From: Lachnospiraceae bacterium AC2012
Lineage (GTDB): Bacteria; Bacillota; Clostridia; Lachnospirales; Lachnospiraceae
DNA length: 64,000 nt
NCBI GenBank assembly: GCA_000702525.1
Contig: JNIN01000001.1
Span: 124,001-188,000 of the forward strand
Reading direction: 5' to 3'
The notes under the pieces are model-generated. The model ran no database searches, was not told where the DNA came from, and saw only the letters and a list, made by a program, of their open reading frames with translations. This document shows positions 1-8,386 of this stretch, piece after piece. The position numbers were made by a program, and so were the translations under genes. The number at the start of each line of letters is the position of its first letter. The first letter of the stretch is position 1.

Positions 1-2
1 AG

Positions 3-449
3 TTCCCAGAGTGGTTAATGGAAGTATCTCTTTTATTACAAAGTGAAAATGTGCAGGTGGCAATTTTTAAATCCTATGAGCAAGCACCGAAGGTATTGCG
101 TCCTCAGTTATCAAAGATGATACTTTCTCTGCAGCAGAATCCCGCATCGATAAAACCATATCTGGAATTCTTGCAGGAGTTTGTATTGCCGGAAGTTCGT
201 TCTACGATGAAGATGCTCTATTCCATTTCCGAGGGAAGTGGAGGAGATGCCGATGATCAGATTCAGGATATGATTCGTAGAAACCAGGTGATGATGGATC
301 AGGCAGAGCGTATCAAGAGTGAGGATCGTATTGCCGGGATGTATGCGCTGTTTCTTGCGCCGCAGTTGACGGCAGGCGCAAAATTACTGGTTGATATGAT
401 ACTTCTTCTGGCGGTCTATATGGGACAGATGGCAAATGGTGCAATGTAA
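3..449 (+). CDS. Type II secretion F-domain (TadB/TadC-like) membrane protein, 5' truncated by window edge
   Basis: The open frame runs in from the window edge (codon phase from base 3), so this is the C-terminal part of a longer protein; the ATG at 18 is probably internal. The start, reading FPEWL followed by a segment with LLLQSENVQVAI, resembles the cytoplasmic helical domain of GspF/TadB/TadC inner-membrane platform proteins. After about 100 residues a hydrophobic segment near the C-terminus (LLVDMILLLAVYMG) gives a last membrane helix. These proteins form the membrane platform on which a TadA-type ATPase drives Flp pilus or pseudopilus assembly. The small TadE-like and single-span membrane proteins that follow support a Tad-type locus. 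The family call comes from pattern memory, not a search. Confidence 0.6.
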   Translation, partial: FPEWLMEVSLLLQSENVQVAIFKSYEQAPKVLRPQLSKMILSLQQNPASIKPYLEFLQEFVLPEVRSTMKMLYSISEGSGGDADDQIQDMIRRNQVMMDQAERIKSEDRIAGMYALFLAPQLTAGAKLLVDMILLLAVYMGQMANGAM

Positions 450-485
450 GCAGGATGAGGAAATGATGCAGTAAGGAGGGAAAGG

Positions 486-815
486 ATGGAAGCAATTGTA
501 AAAGCCTTCTTTGGAGTATTTCTGATGCTTCTGCTCTCGATGATTGGATTTGGTTTGATATCGGTTTCGATTGACATTCGAAACGCAGAATTCTACGCGA
601 CAACCGTATCTGATAAAATCCGTGCAGCAAATTATATGGAGCAGGTTGTGGAGCAGTGCGAAGAAGAGGCGAAGGAACAGGGATATACATTGACGACAGA
701 GGTTTATCGTTCCGAAGATGGTAGTACAAAATATGGAAATCTGATATTGGATTACGATGTGAAATATCCGGTCTTTCAATTTATAGAGAAGAGAAGCATC
801 TCGATCGGAATCTGA
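486..815 (+). CDS. Small TadE-like/DUF4320-like pseudopilin candidate
   Basis: A 109-aa protein with one N-terminal membrane helix (about residues 5-28), followed by a short polar domain. The layout, a hydrophobic N-terminal span and then a small extracytoplasmic domain, is that of TadE-like or DUF4320-type minor pilins of clostridial Flp/Tad loci. A strong ribosome site (AAGGAGGG) lies 6-8 bases before ATG 486. It follows the F-domain protein by 36 bases and is probably co-transcribed. The family is tentative; the membrane topology is clear. Confidence 0.5.
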   Translation: MEAIVKAFFGVFLMLLLSMIGFGLISVSIDIRNAEFYATTVSDKIRAANYMEQVVEQCEEEAKEQGYTLTTEVYRSEDGSTKYGNLILDYDVKYPVFQFIEKRSISIGI

Positions 816-870
816 AGATCGGGAAGTTTGTCTTGGTAGTATTTTTGTGATGTGAATGGAGGAAGGTAAG

Positions 871-981
871 ATGAATGGAATACTGGAAGATTTTGGATTA
901 TCTATAATCTATGGATTGTTTGGACTCTTAATCTGTTTGTTTATGTATGCGCTTTATCTTATTTCATGGGAGGTTTTATGA
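871..981 (+). CDS. 36-aa single-span membrane protein
   Basis: A very small frame that I read directly: ATG 871 to TGA 979-981, 36 residues, preceded by GGAGGAAGG about 5 bases upstream. After a short polar start (MNGILEDFG) almost the whole chain is hydrophobic, so it should be one membrane helix. Its stop overlaps the next start (ATGA at 978-981), a sign of translational coupling. The opening resembles those of the next two proteins (M-x-x-x-[IL]-x-x-[YF]-G). It is probably a minor component of the Tad-like machine; the function is unknown. Confidence 0.6.
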   Translation: MNGILEDFGLSIIYGLFGLLICLFMYALYLISWEVL

Positions 982-1103
982 AGGAGATCATCGAACAGTA
1001 TGGATTTACGATTTATGCAGGAATTGGGTGCGGATGGATGATGGTTTTATTGCTAGCGATAATTTTTGGCCCATTTCGTATGTTTGTATTGGAAGTCTTA
1101 TAG
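978..1103 (+). CDS. 41-aa single-span membrane protein
   Basis: A frame of 41 residues from ATG 978 to TAG 1101-1103, starting inside the stop of the previous small gene. It opens with MKEIIEQYG and then has one hydrophobic helix (about residues 13-30). It lies in the same operon as the Tad-like genes, with the next gene 15 bases downstream behind a strong ribosome site. I do not recognise the family. The conserved layout of three successive proteins suggests paralogous minor membrane subunits. Confidence 0.6.
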   Translation: MKEIIEQYGFTIYAGIGCGWMMVLLLAIIFGPFRMFVLEVL

Positions 1104-1118
1104 GGAAAGGGGGATGGC

Positions 1119-1613
1119 ATGCAGCAGGTTCTTAGGCAATATGGTAATTTTTTGATTGCAGCTGTGACAGTAAGCGCGATACTATCGGCACTGCTGGTTC
1201 ATTTCTGGGGTGCGGATGGCGGGCTTCTTGGCTTTATAGGTTCGGATTTTGAAGTGGTAAGTAAGGAAAATTCGACAGATTATAATCCGCAATCCCTGGC
1301 TTCGAATGAAGAGGTGATAAAAGCGGTGGAGTCAAAGCAGCCGGAAGTGAAAGCCGTGGGCGGTTTGAAGACGGGAATCACCTATTCTGGAGAAGATTTG
1401 GTAGTCATTGATGGAGCATATGAGAGCGTTCGTATCATAGAAGTGTATGATTGGTATAGAAATAATATGACTGGAGCAAAGGATGAACTAACATGGGATC
1501 CGACCCAAAATACGATTACCTTTGTCCAGTCAGGTGTTTACATTATTCGAATAAAAATAAATACAGAAAAACAAAGTTATACAAGAGAATTAGTAGTTGG
1601 CATATCCGGATAA
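1119..1613 (+). CDS. Membrane-anchored extracytoplasmic protein of the Tad-like locus
   Basis: A 164-aa protein. Residues 1-9 (MQQVLRQYG) match the openings of the two preceding mini-proteins. One membrane helix (about 10-30) follows, then a roughly 130-residue outside domain rich in beta-type residues, ending in a VYIIRIKI strand pattern that looks immunoglobulin-like. The ribosome site is a GGGAAAGGGGG run just upstream. The 3' end overlaps the convergent nrdG by 24 bases. Likely a surface or pilus accessory protein; the exact role is unknown. Confidence 0.5.
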   Translation: MQQVLRQYGNFLIAAVTVSAILSALLVHFWGADGGLLGFIGSDFEVVSKENSTDYNPQSLASNEEVIKAVESKQPEVKAVGGLKTGITYSGEDLVVIDGAYESVRIIEVYDWYRNNMTGAKDELTWDPTQNTITFVQSGVYIIRIKINTEKQSYTRELVVGISG

Positions 1614-2123
1614 AGTGATTTCGCCGGATGCACGCGTTGCCGGAACATCGATGATTCTCTGGTTGGAAGAACCACGGAATCGAAGGGTGATATCCTTCTG
1701 ATCCAGCATGAATTCTCCATCGACTAAGATGTCAATCATCGACAGGATAGCATCCGTATCTTCGGTATGGCATCGCTTGTTCGATGCATCGGTTAATTCT
1801 TCATAGGTATAGCCACTATAGATCCAGATGGTTGCATGTGGAACCTCTCGCTTGATACGTTCTAGAAGAGGTCGAATTTCCTTTTGATTTCTAGGTTCCA
1901 TTGGTTCTCCACCAAGAAGAGTGAGACCGTCGATATGCGTAGGTTTTAGGGATTCTACGACTTTGTCTTCTAATTCTTTGGTGAAGGGATGACCATAATC
2001 GAAGTTCCAGGTCTCCTCATTAAAGCAACCCTTACAGTGATGGGTACAACCACTGACAAATACAGCGGTTCTACATCCGATACCATTTGCGATATCTGTA
2101 TAGTAAATCTGTCCAACGTTCAT
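1590..2123 (-). CDS. nrdG: Anaerobic ribonucleotide reductase activating protein (radical SAM)
   Basis: A 177-aa radical SAM activase. It shows the CxxxCxxC cluster motif (C26, C30, C33 in CTHHCKGC) and the GGEPM motif that follows in this family. NrdG uses a 4Fe-4S cluster and S-adenosylmethionine to install the glycyl radical on the class III reductase NrdD, allowing dNTP synthesis without oxygen. Length is normal for the family. The start has GGAGAT 6 bases upstream. It lies just downstream of a DUF4250 gene on the same strand, probably co-transcribed. The partner nrdD is not in the window. The gene end overlaps the plus-strand gene before it. Confidence 0.93.
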   Translation of the reverse strand: MNVGQIYYTDIANGIGCRTAVFVSGCTHHCKGCFNEETWNFDYGHPFTKELEDKVVESLKPTHIDGLTLLGGEPMEPRNQKEIRPLLERIKREVPHATIWIYSGYTYEELTDASNKRCHTEDTDAILSMIDILVDGEFMLDQKDITLRFRGSSNQRIIDVPATRASGEITLSGYANY

Positions 2124-2140
2124 GGGTAATCTCCTGTATA

Positions 2141-2320
2141 TTAAATAAACTGATTTGTGACAGCATCATATTCATAATCGATGTCACGTAATTTGTTTTC
2201 GATTTCTGTTTCCTCAATAGAATAAAATTTACATAATTCTGAAAAATTAGGGAAATGATCACGCAGCTGTGTATTCACAACGGATAATAACAGCATAGGA
2301 TCTTTTGGTAATTGATTCAT
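2141..2320 (-). CDS. DUF4250 family small protein
   Basis: A 59-aa protein that I translated by hand (ATG complement at 2318-2320, stop at 2141-2143). The opening MNQLPKDPMLLLSVVNTQLR, the later LCKFYS and the ending YEYDAVTNQF match what I remember of DUF4250, a small family common in Clostridia. Residues about 17-50 could form a compact helical, HTH-like fold, but no function is established. It lies 17 bases upstream of nrdG on the same strand and is likely the first gene of that pair. Confidence 0.75.
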   Translation of the reverse strand: MNQLPKDPMLLLSVVNTQLRDHFPNFSELCKFYSIEETEIENKLRDIDYEYDAVTNQFI

Positions 2321-2445
2321 AATATCCTCGCTTTCTGTTCGGTATTATAACACATCTATTCTTCAATTTTTTTGGTTTTTCTTAGAGTTTGCGATAAAAT
2401 AGTTTCGGAAACTTAAAATTAGAACTAGAAATAAGGAGAAGAAAG
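2321..2445. promoter_or_regulatory. Divergent promoter region between DUF4250-nrdG and the carbonic anhydrase-like gene
   Basis: The two genes are transcribed away from each other. On the minus strand TATAAT with an upstream TG (TGT-TATAAT, complement near 2343-2350) gives an extended -10. On the plus strand TTGGTT (2372-2377), a 17-base spacer and TAAAAT (2395-2400) form a weaker candidate. Both are read by eye. Confidence 0.45.
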
Positions 2446-2961
2446 ATGAGTGAGGGTACACCAAAGGTAGATGAAACATTATTTTTAGCAGATGGAGCAC
2501 ATGTGACAGGAAATGTCACGATTGGTAAGAATGTTGGAATCTGGTATAACGCCGTTGTGCGTGGGGATGAAGCAACGATCGAAATTGGGGATAATTCGAA
2601 TGTACAGGATAATGCCGTAGTCCATGTAGGATACGGATATGACTGCAAGATTGGTAATGGTGTAACGATTGGACACGGAGCAATTGTTCATGGATGTACG
2701 GTAGGAGATCACACCATTATTGGCATGGGTGCGATTATTTTAAATGGCGCCAAGGTTGGTAAGAATTGTATTATCGGTGCCGGCGCGCTTGTGGCAGAGG
2801 GCAAGGAGATTCCGGATAACTCCGTTGCATTTGGAAGCCCCGCCAAGGTATTCCGTGAGATGCGTCCGGAAGATATCGAACATAATAAGCAGAATGCGAT
2901 GGAATATGTACAATTAATTGAAGATTATAAAAAGGGAGTTTTCCATGAGTACAAGAAGTAA
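2446..2961 (+). CDS. Gamma-carbonic anhydrase-like hexapeptide-repeat protein
   Basis: A 171-aa left-handed beta-helix protein of the YrdA/PaaY/gamma-carbonic anhydrase type, built from repeated hexapeptides such as VTIGKN, IGNGVT and VGDHTI. Three histidines sit where the trimeric enzymes bind zinc (H60, H77, H82). The N-terminal stretch with GIWYNAVVRGD is typical. Family members bind a metal and are proposed to hydrate CO2, though many are untested. The start at ATG 2446 has AAGGAGAAG upstream. The 3' end overlaps the CapA-like gene by 17 bases, suggesting coupling. Confidence 0.88.
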   Translation: MSEGTPKVDETLFLADGAHVTGNVTIGKNVGIWYNAVVRGDEATIEIGDNSNVQDNAVVHVGYGYDCKIGNGVTIGHGAIVHGCTVGDHTIIGMGAIILNGAKVGKNCIIGAGALVAEGKEIPDNSVAFGSPAKVFREMRPEDIEHNKQNAMEYVQLIEDYKKGVFHEYKK

Positions 2962-4138
2962 GGGAAAATCCAGAAGAAGGAAAAAGCATCTTTGGGTTCC
3001 GGTGTTAAGCATTCTGATTGTTATTGTGGTTGGTATAGGCTTGTTTGCGTTTGCATTTCCAGAGGAAGCAACTGCGATTTTCGGATTAAAAAACCAGTCG
3101 GAGAATAGTCAGGCAAATCAGACGGGTGATTTGAACGAGGGATTAGAGATTGAAACTTCAAAAGAGGATGATGCGGAGATTTTATCGCAGCAGGAAGAGC
3201 CGGTAGATGACACGACTGAATTGATTTTTACGGGAGATGTGCTTCTTAGTGATTATGTTCTTAATAATTATAACGCCAGTGGAATCGATGGTGTGATTGA
3301 TGAGAATTTGAGAACACAGTTACAGGAAGCGGACATTCTGGAAGTAAATAATGAATTTCCATATAGTACACGTGGTACGCAGGCTCCAGATAAACAATAT
3401 ACATTTCGAGTGGATCCAAGTTATGTCAGCATTTTGCAGGAGATGGGTGTGGATGCAGCAGGTCTTGCGAATAACCATGTGCTGGATTATGGCAAAGATG
3501 CGCTTTTGGATACGTTTACTACGCTGGATGGTGCTGGAATTGACTATACGGGCGCAGGCACATCGGTGGAGGATGCAAGTAAGCTTTTAACCTATGAGAT
3601 CAATGGAAAGACTTATGGTATCCTGGCGGCGAGTCGTGTGATACCGGTTGGTTCGTGGAATGTTGAGAATTCACAGCCGGGCGTTTTTTGTACCTATGAT
3701 CCGACACTTCTTGTGGAGAAAATCAAAGCGGCTAAGGAAACTTGTGATTATGTATTTGTCTGTGTTCATTGGGGCGTAGAGCATACGGATGAACTTACGG
3801 ATTATCAGCAGAGTATGGCGCATCAATTTGTGGATGCGGGAGCAGACGCTGTGATTGGCGCACATCCGCATGTGTTGCAAGGAATCGAATATTATGAGGG
3901 TAAGCCGATTTTCTATAGTCTCGGCAACTTTATCTTTAATCAGAATATCGATTCTACGGTGGCAGTGCGATTTACGATTTCCGGAGATTCGATGCAGACA
4001 CAATTGATTCCTGCAACAGCGAGTGGAGCGAAGACTTCCCTTGCAAATGACAGTAAGAAGGAATCGATTTATACATATCTGGAGAGCATTAGTAGTACGG
4101 TACAAATTGATGAAAATGGTAAACTTGACGAAAAATGA
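2945..4138 (+). CDS. CapA-family (poly-gamma-glutamate synthesis type) metallophosphatase-fold protein
   Basis: About 397 aa with an arginine/lysine-rich start, one membrane helix (roughly residues 17-38), an acidic linker and an extracytoplasmic CapA domain. Conserved pieces include FTGDVLLS, NNEFPYS, LANNHVLDYG, HWGVEH, GAHPHVLQG and YSLGNFIF, the metallo-phosphoesterase-like blocks of CapA/PgsA proteins. I chose ATG 2945 because AAAGGGAG precedes it; a longer in-frame start at 2918 has no ribosome site. No capB or capC neighbour is present, so a role in poly-gamma-glutamate synthesis is unlikely to be inferred from context. Many clostridial CapA proteins are of unknown function. Confidence 0.85.
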   Translation: MSTRSKGKSRRRKKHLWVPVLSILIVIVVGIGLFAFAFPEEATAIFGLKNQSENSQANQTGDLNEGLEIETSKEDDAEILSQQEEPVDDTTELIFTGDVLLSDYVLNNYNASGIDGVIDENLRTQLQEADILEVNNEFPYSTRGTQAPDKQYTFRVDPSYVSILQEMGVDAAGLANNHVLDYGKDALLDTFTTLDGAGIDYTGAGTSVEDASKLLTYEINGKTYGILAASRVIPVGSWNVENSQPGVFCTYDPTLLVEKIKAAKETCDYVFVCVHWGVEHTDELTDYQQSMAHQFVDAGADAVIGAHPHVLQGIEYYEGKPIFYSLGNFIFNQNIDSTVAVRFTISGDSMQTQLIPATASGAKTSLANDSKKESIYTYLESISSTVQIDENGKLDEK

Positions 4139-4157
4139 ACTTTTTTAGATACATCTA

Positions 4158-4185
4158 TTGTAATAAGTGCTGACGATGTTATGAT
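4158..4185 (+). promoter_or_regulatory. pta promoter
   Basis: TTGTAA (4158-4163) and TATGAT (4180-4185) with a 16-base spacer, about 75 bases before pta. Read by eye. Confidence 0.5.
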
Positions 4186-4261
4186 GGTAGGGAATCAAGT
4201 GGATGACACTTGCGTATTGAGAAAAGAATAAGATAAGTAATGAAGTGAGGTAGTTTTTACA

Positions 4262-5251
4262 ATGAGTGAATTTGGATTTGGTCAGATGATCGAAAAGTTA
4301 AAGAAGGACCCAAAGTCTATCGTATTTACAGAAGGTAATGATCCACGAATCTTGGAAGCAGCATCCAGATTATTAGCTGCAAATTTCTTACGTCCAATCT
4401 TACTTGGTAATAAGGAAGAAGTAGAAGCCGTTGCGGAAAGAGAAGGTTATAACATTCGTGGTGCTGAGATCATCGATCCAGAAAACTATGAAAAGATGGA
4501 TGAGATGGTTGCAGAATTCTGCGAACTTCGTAAGAAGAAAGGTGTAACACCAGAACAGGCCAGAGATATCTTATCTCATGGCAACTATTTCGGAACTATG
4601 CTTGTTAAGATGGGACTTGCAGATTCTCTTCTTGGTGGAGCAACTTATTCCACAGCAGATACAGTTCGTCCAGCGTTACAGTTATTAAAGACAAAGCCAG
4701 GCAATTCGATTGTTAGTTCTTGCTTTATCCTGGTTCGTCCATCCGCTACTGGTGATCCAGAAGTTCTTGCAATGTCTGATTGCGCAATCAATATCAAGCC
4801 AAACGAAGATGAGCTTGTTGAAATCGCTGCGGAAACAGCAAACTGTGCGAAGATCTTCGGTGTAGATCCAAGAGTTGCATTCTTAAGCTATTCTACACTT
4901 GGCTCTGGTAAGGGCGAAGATGTAGATAAGATGAGAAATGCAGCTGCGAAGGCAAAGGAGAAATATCCAGATCTTCCAATCGAAGGAGAGCTTCAGTTTG
5001 ATGCTGCTGTTTCTCCACGTGTTGCAGAAACAAAGTGCCCAGGTTCTAAGGTGGCAGGTCGTGCAAATACCTTTATCTTCCCTGATATCAACGCAGGTAA
5101 CATTGGATATAAGATTGCACAGCGTCTTGGTAACTTCGATGCATATGGCCCAATCCTTCTTGGATTAAATGGTTCTATTAATGACCTTTCTCGTGGATGT
5201 AATGCGTTAGAAGTTTATTCTATGGCAATTATTACAGCTGCATTAGCATAG
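4262..5251 (+). CDS. pta: Phosphate acetyltransferase
   Basis: A 329-aa enzyme that interconverts acetyl-CoA and acetyl phosphate, the energy-yielding step of acetate fermentation. The full single-domain PTA_PTB length is present, with typical blocks VFTEGNDPRI, GGATYSTADTVRPAL, SSCFI and the C-terminal SDLSRG-like region (NDLSRGCNALEVY). The codon choice is narrow (GAA, AAG, CCA, GGT), unlike its neighbours, consistent with high expression. It has its own promoter and a terminator directly behind it. The usual partner ackA is not adjacent. Confidence 0.95.
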   Translation: MSEFGFGQMIEKLKKDPKSIVFTEGNDPRILEAASRLLAANFLRPILLGNKEEVEAVAEREGYNIRGAEIIDPENYEKMDEMVAEFCELRKKKGVTPEQARDILSHGNYFGTMLVKMGLADSLLGGATYSTADTVRPALQLLKTKPGNSIVSSCFILVRPSATGDPEVLAMSDCAINIKPNEDELVEIAAETANCAKIFGVDPRVAFLSYSTLGSGKGEDVDKMRNAAAKAKEKYPDLPIEGELQFDAAVSPRVAETKCPGSKVAGRANTFIFPDINAGNIGYKIAQRLGNFDAYGPILLGLNGSINDLSRGCNALEVYSMAIITAALA

Positions 5252-5295
5252 AGAGCGTAGTAATCCTGATTCGTAACGAATCATTTCCATAAGAG

Positions 5296-5352
5296 AACAC
5301 CCTGTCTGGATGTTTGCATGATCGCAAATTCCAAACCAGGGTGTTTTTTGTT
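5296..5352 (+). terminator. Intrinsic terminator after pta
   Basis: AACACCCTG (5296-5304) pairs with CAGGGTGTT (5337-5345), with an inner TTTGC/GCAAA stem, followed by a T-rich run. Confidence 0.85.
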
Positions 5353-5445
5353 TAGCATTCAGATACTGCTGGTCGGATGATGACAAGAATAGGCGGAAAT
5401 GCTAATATTTTAAAGGGCATATAAATAGAAAAGGTAGGTAGGTTT

Positions 5446-6498
5446 ATGAGGTTATTTTTCATTCTTTTACTGATTTTTTTAGCTGTTTTGGCATTGGTTG
5501 GGTTTGTCTTTACAGAGATTATGTTTAAAATCAGTTATCGTGCATATCAAATCGAGAAGTATTCTCCGATGAAACATTTCTGCGATTATGGAAATAAGTA
5601 TAAGCGAGAGATTGTGCATTTCCAGTCAGGAGAAAATAGATTGCAGGGGTATATTTTTGGAGAGCCGGAGAAGGCGAAAGCATTGATTGTTTTTTCGCAT
5701 GGAATCTGGTCTGGACCGGAGGAGTATTTGACGATTATCACCTGGTTCTTGGACAGAAATTATGCGGTATTTGCTTATGATTATACGGCGTATAATGGTT
5801 CCGAAGGGAAGCGGGCGAATGGGCTTTTGCAGTCGCCATTGGATCAGTGCGCAGCGCTGGATTTTATAGAATCCTATGATAAAGTAAAGCATTTGAAGAA
5901 GGTCACCCTGGGTCATAGCTGGGGCGCCTATGCAACGACAGCAGGGTTACGATTTGATCATGATATCGTGGCTGCCTGTGCGATGTCCGGTTTCAATGAT
6001 CCGGTGAAGATTTCGGTGGAGACGGCAAAGATGATGCTGGGACCATTTGGCGAGCTGAACCGTCCATGGATTTGGCTGATTAATCGCGTTCGTTTTGGAA
6101 AATATCATCGAATGCTCGCCGTGGATGGTATTAATCATGCCGGGATTCCAGTGCTTTTGACACATGGAAGAGGCGACGATTTTATACGCTATGATATCTC
6201 TAGTATTGTCAGTGCCAGAGAGCAGATTACAAACCCGAACTTAGAGATCTACACGGTGGAAGAAGAGGGACGATTTGGACATACGGATTTCTTCCTCAGC
6301 CTGGATGCTTCGAAATATATGAGCAGTATTAATAAGGAGTTTGAGGAACTTAAGAAGAAGTATAAAAAGGGCAACGTACCAGAAGAGGTAAGGAAGGAAT
6401 TTTTTGAAAAGGTGGATAAAGAACGCGCGAATGCACCAGCAGAGGAGTTCTTTGAAGTGATTGATGATTTCTTTACGCGTGCACTGGAGGAATCGTGA
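5446..6498 (+). CDS. Membrane-anchored alpha/beta hydrolase
   Basis: A 350-aa protein with an N-terminal membrane helix (residues 2-25) and an alpha/beta-hydrolase domain. The nucleophile elbow is GHSWG with Ser158, the oxyanion region is SHGIWSG (84-90), and the likely acid and base are the Asp in HGRGDDF and the His in FGHTDFF. A charged C-terminal tail of about 50 residues follows. The substrate is unknown; such anchored hydrolases act on esters or lipids at the membrane. The gene stands between the pta terminator and recJ. Confidence 0.8.
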   Translation: MRLFFILLLIFLAVLALVGFVFTEIMFKISYRAYQIEKYSPMKHFCDYGNKYKREIVHFQSGENRLQGYIFGEPEKAKALIVFSHGIWSGPEEYLTIITWFLDRNYAVFAYDYTAYNGSEGKRANGLLQSPLDQCAALDFIESYDKVKHLKKVTLGHSWGAYATTAGLRFDHDIVAACAMSGFNDPVKISVETAKMMLGPFGELNRPWIWLINRVRFGKYHRMLAVDGINHAGIPVLLTHGRGDDFIRYDISSIVSAREQITNPNLEIYTVEEEGRFGHTDFFLSLDASKYMSSINKEFEELKKKYKKGNVPEEVRKEFFEKVDKERANAPAEEFFEVIDDFFTRALEES

Positions 6499-6574
6499 AA
6501 AGTGTAAATTACGAAATCGTGAAAAGCATAAATTGAGAGAAAGAAGTAAGAATAGAAAGAAGTAGGAATAGAAT

Positions 6575-8353
6575 TTGAATAGTATTTGGAACATGTATGC
6601 GAAGAAAGCGGATTTTTCGGCGCTTTCCGAGAAATACAAGATTGATCCCGTTGTGGCTCGAATTATGGTAAATCGCGATGTGCCGGAGGAGGAAATGGAG
6701 CATTATCTCCATCCGTCACTGGACCATCTGCATGACCCACATCGCTTGAAAGATGTGGAGAAGGCGGTGGATTTGCTTCTCCTTGCCAGAGACCGGGGCG
6801 AGAAAATCCGGATTATCGGTGACTATGACATCGATGGTATTAATTCGACTTATATTTTGCATCAGGCGCTGAAACGTGTGGATGCCGTGGTGGACTATGC
6901 CATTCCACATCGTATGGAAGACGGGTATGGTATGAATCCATCGATGGTGGATAAGGCGAAGGAAGCCGGTGTGAAACTGATCATCACATGCGACAATGGA
7001 ATCGCTGCCAGAGAGGCTTGTAGTCGTGCGAAGGAATATGGCATGACAGTGATTGTGACGGATCATCATGCGATTCCTTATGAGGAAATCGATGGTGTGC
7101 GAAGAGAAGTTCTTCCGGATGCGGATGCTATTGTCAATCCACATCAGGCGGATTGCGCGTATCCATTTCCAGAAATTTGCGGAGCAGTCGTTGCATGGAA
7201 GCTGGTTTTTGTGTTATTTGAGCGCGCAGGACTGGGAGCGGAGCAAGCCTATGATTATCTTGGAAATGCTGCGTTTGCGACGGTTGGGGATATCATGCCA
7301 CTTCGTGATGAGAACCGAAGTATCGTAAAGCTTGGACTTCGAGCAATTGCAAATACGACAAATCCGGGGTTGAATGCGCTGATGGAGCGTTTGAAGATTG
7401 ACCGTACGAGACTGAGTGCTTATCATATTGGATTTCTACTGGGACCTTGTTTCAATGCGAGTGGACGCTTGGATACGGCGGTGGATGCGATTGCCCTGAT
7501 GGAGGAAATGGATCCGAACCGCGCCATCGCAAGAGCTGCAGAACTTGTGAATATGAATGAGGAGCGAAAGGCGCTGACGAAGCAAGGCGATGAACGAGCG
7601 TTTCAAATCATTGAAGAAGAGCATTTAGACGAAGATCACGTTCTGGTTGTCTATATTCCGGAGTTACACGAGAGTTTGGCTGGAATTGTTGCAGGACATA
7701 TTAAGGAGCGCTATTTCCGTCCAACGTTTGTTTTGACGAATGCGCAGGATGGCGGCCTCAAGGGAAGTGGAAGATCCATCCCGGCCTATTCCATGTATGA
7801 CAAACTCCACGAATGTGAGGAGTTTTTGAGTAAGTATGGTGGACATCCGATGGCGGCTGGTATTTCGATGCCGAAGGAGAATCTGGAGGGCTTCCGTAAG
7901 AAGATGAACGAACTCGCTAATCTGACAGAGAAGGATATGACACCGGTTGTACATATTGATGTTCCGATGCCGCTCTCTTATGTAACAGAAGAGCTAATCC
8001 ATGAACTGGACTTGTTAGAACCTTTTGGAAATGGGAATGAGAAGCCGATTTTCGCTGTGAAACATGCGCCGGTAAAGCGCATTTCCTACATGGGAAAAGA
8101 GAATCAGTTCCTGCGATTTATCTTAGGAATGGAAGATGGTCGTGAGATGACAGCGCTTTATTTCCGAGGCAGTGAAGAGCTGGAGCAACAGATTCGTGAA
8201 GTCTATGGAGACAGTGCTTGGGACAGTGCTATGCGAGGAATGGGAAATGATATCCATCTTACGATTACGTACTTCCCGCAAATCAATGAATACCGCGGGA
8301 ATATCTCATTGCAGGCATTGATTACAGGGGTTAAAACAGATAAAATGAAATAG
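6575..8353 (+). CDS. recJ: Single-stranded-DNA-specific exonuclease RecJ
   Basis: A 592-aa DHH/DHHA1 nuclease that degrades 5'-ended single-stranded DNA in recombinational and mismatch repair. Motifs seen are GDYDIDGI (motif I), TCDNGI, VTDHHAIP (the DHH motif), INPH-type VNPHQADC and the C-terminal GGHPMAAG block of DHHA1. A TTG start at 6575 is used because the N-terminus with a Trp and KKADF matches other clostridial RecJ proteins; the ribosome site is weak. An ATG at 6593 would cut this off. The length is a bit above the ~560 aa of many RecJ proteins because of a normal C-terminal OB-like domain. Confidence 0.9.
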   Translation: MNSIWNMYAKKADFSALSEKYKIDPVVARIMVNRDVPEEEMEHYLHPSLDHLHDPHRLKDVEKAVDLLLLARDRGEKIRIIGDYDIDGINSTYILHQALKRVDAVVDYAIPHRMEDGYGMNPSMVDKAKEAGVKLIITCDNGIAAREACSRAKEYGMTVIVTDHHAIPYEEIDGVRREVLPDADAIVNPHQADCAYPFPEICGAVVAWKLVFVLFERAGLGAEQAYDYLGNAAFATVGDIMPLRDENRSIVKLGLRAIANTTNPGLNALMERLKIDRTRLSAYHIGFLLGPCFNASGRLDTAVDAIALMEEMDPNRAIARAAELVNMNEERKALTKQGDERAFQIIEEEHLDEDHVLVVYIPELHESLAGIVAGHIKERYFRPTFVLTNAQDGGLKGSGRSIPAYSMYDKLHECEEFLSKYGGHPMAAGISMPKENLEGFRKKMNELANLTEKDMTPVVHIDVPMPLSYVTEELIHELDLLEPFGNGNEKPIFAVKHAPVKRISYMGKENQFLRFILGMEDGREMTALYFRGSEELEQQIREVYGDSAWDSAMRGMGNDIHLTITYFPQINEYRGNISLQALITGVKTDKMK

Positions 8354-8386
8354 AATACTTATAATCCGGGGAGAGGAGTAAATGTG

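Noticed and set aside
313-779. Two overlapping minus-strand frames over the Tad-like genes
   Set aside because: They are antisense to well-supported genes, with basic low-complexity translations and no ribosome sites.
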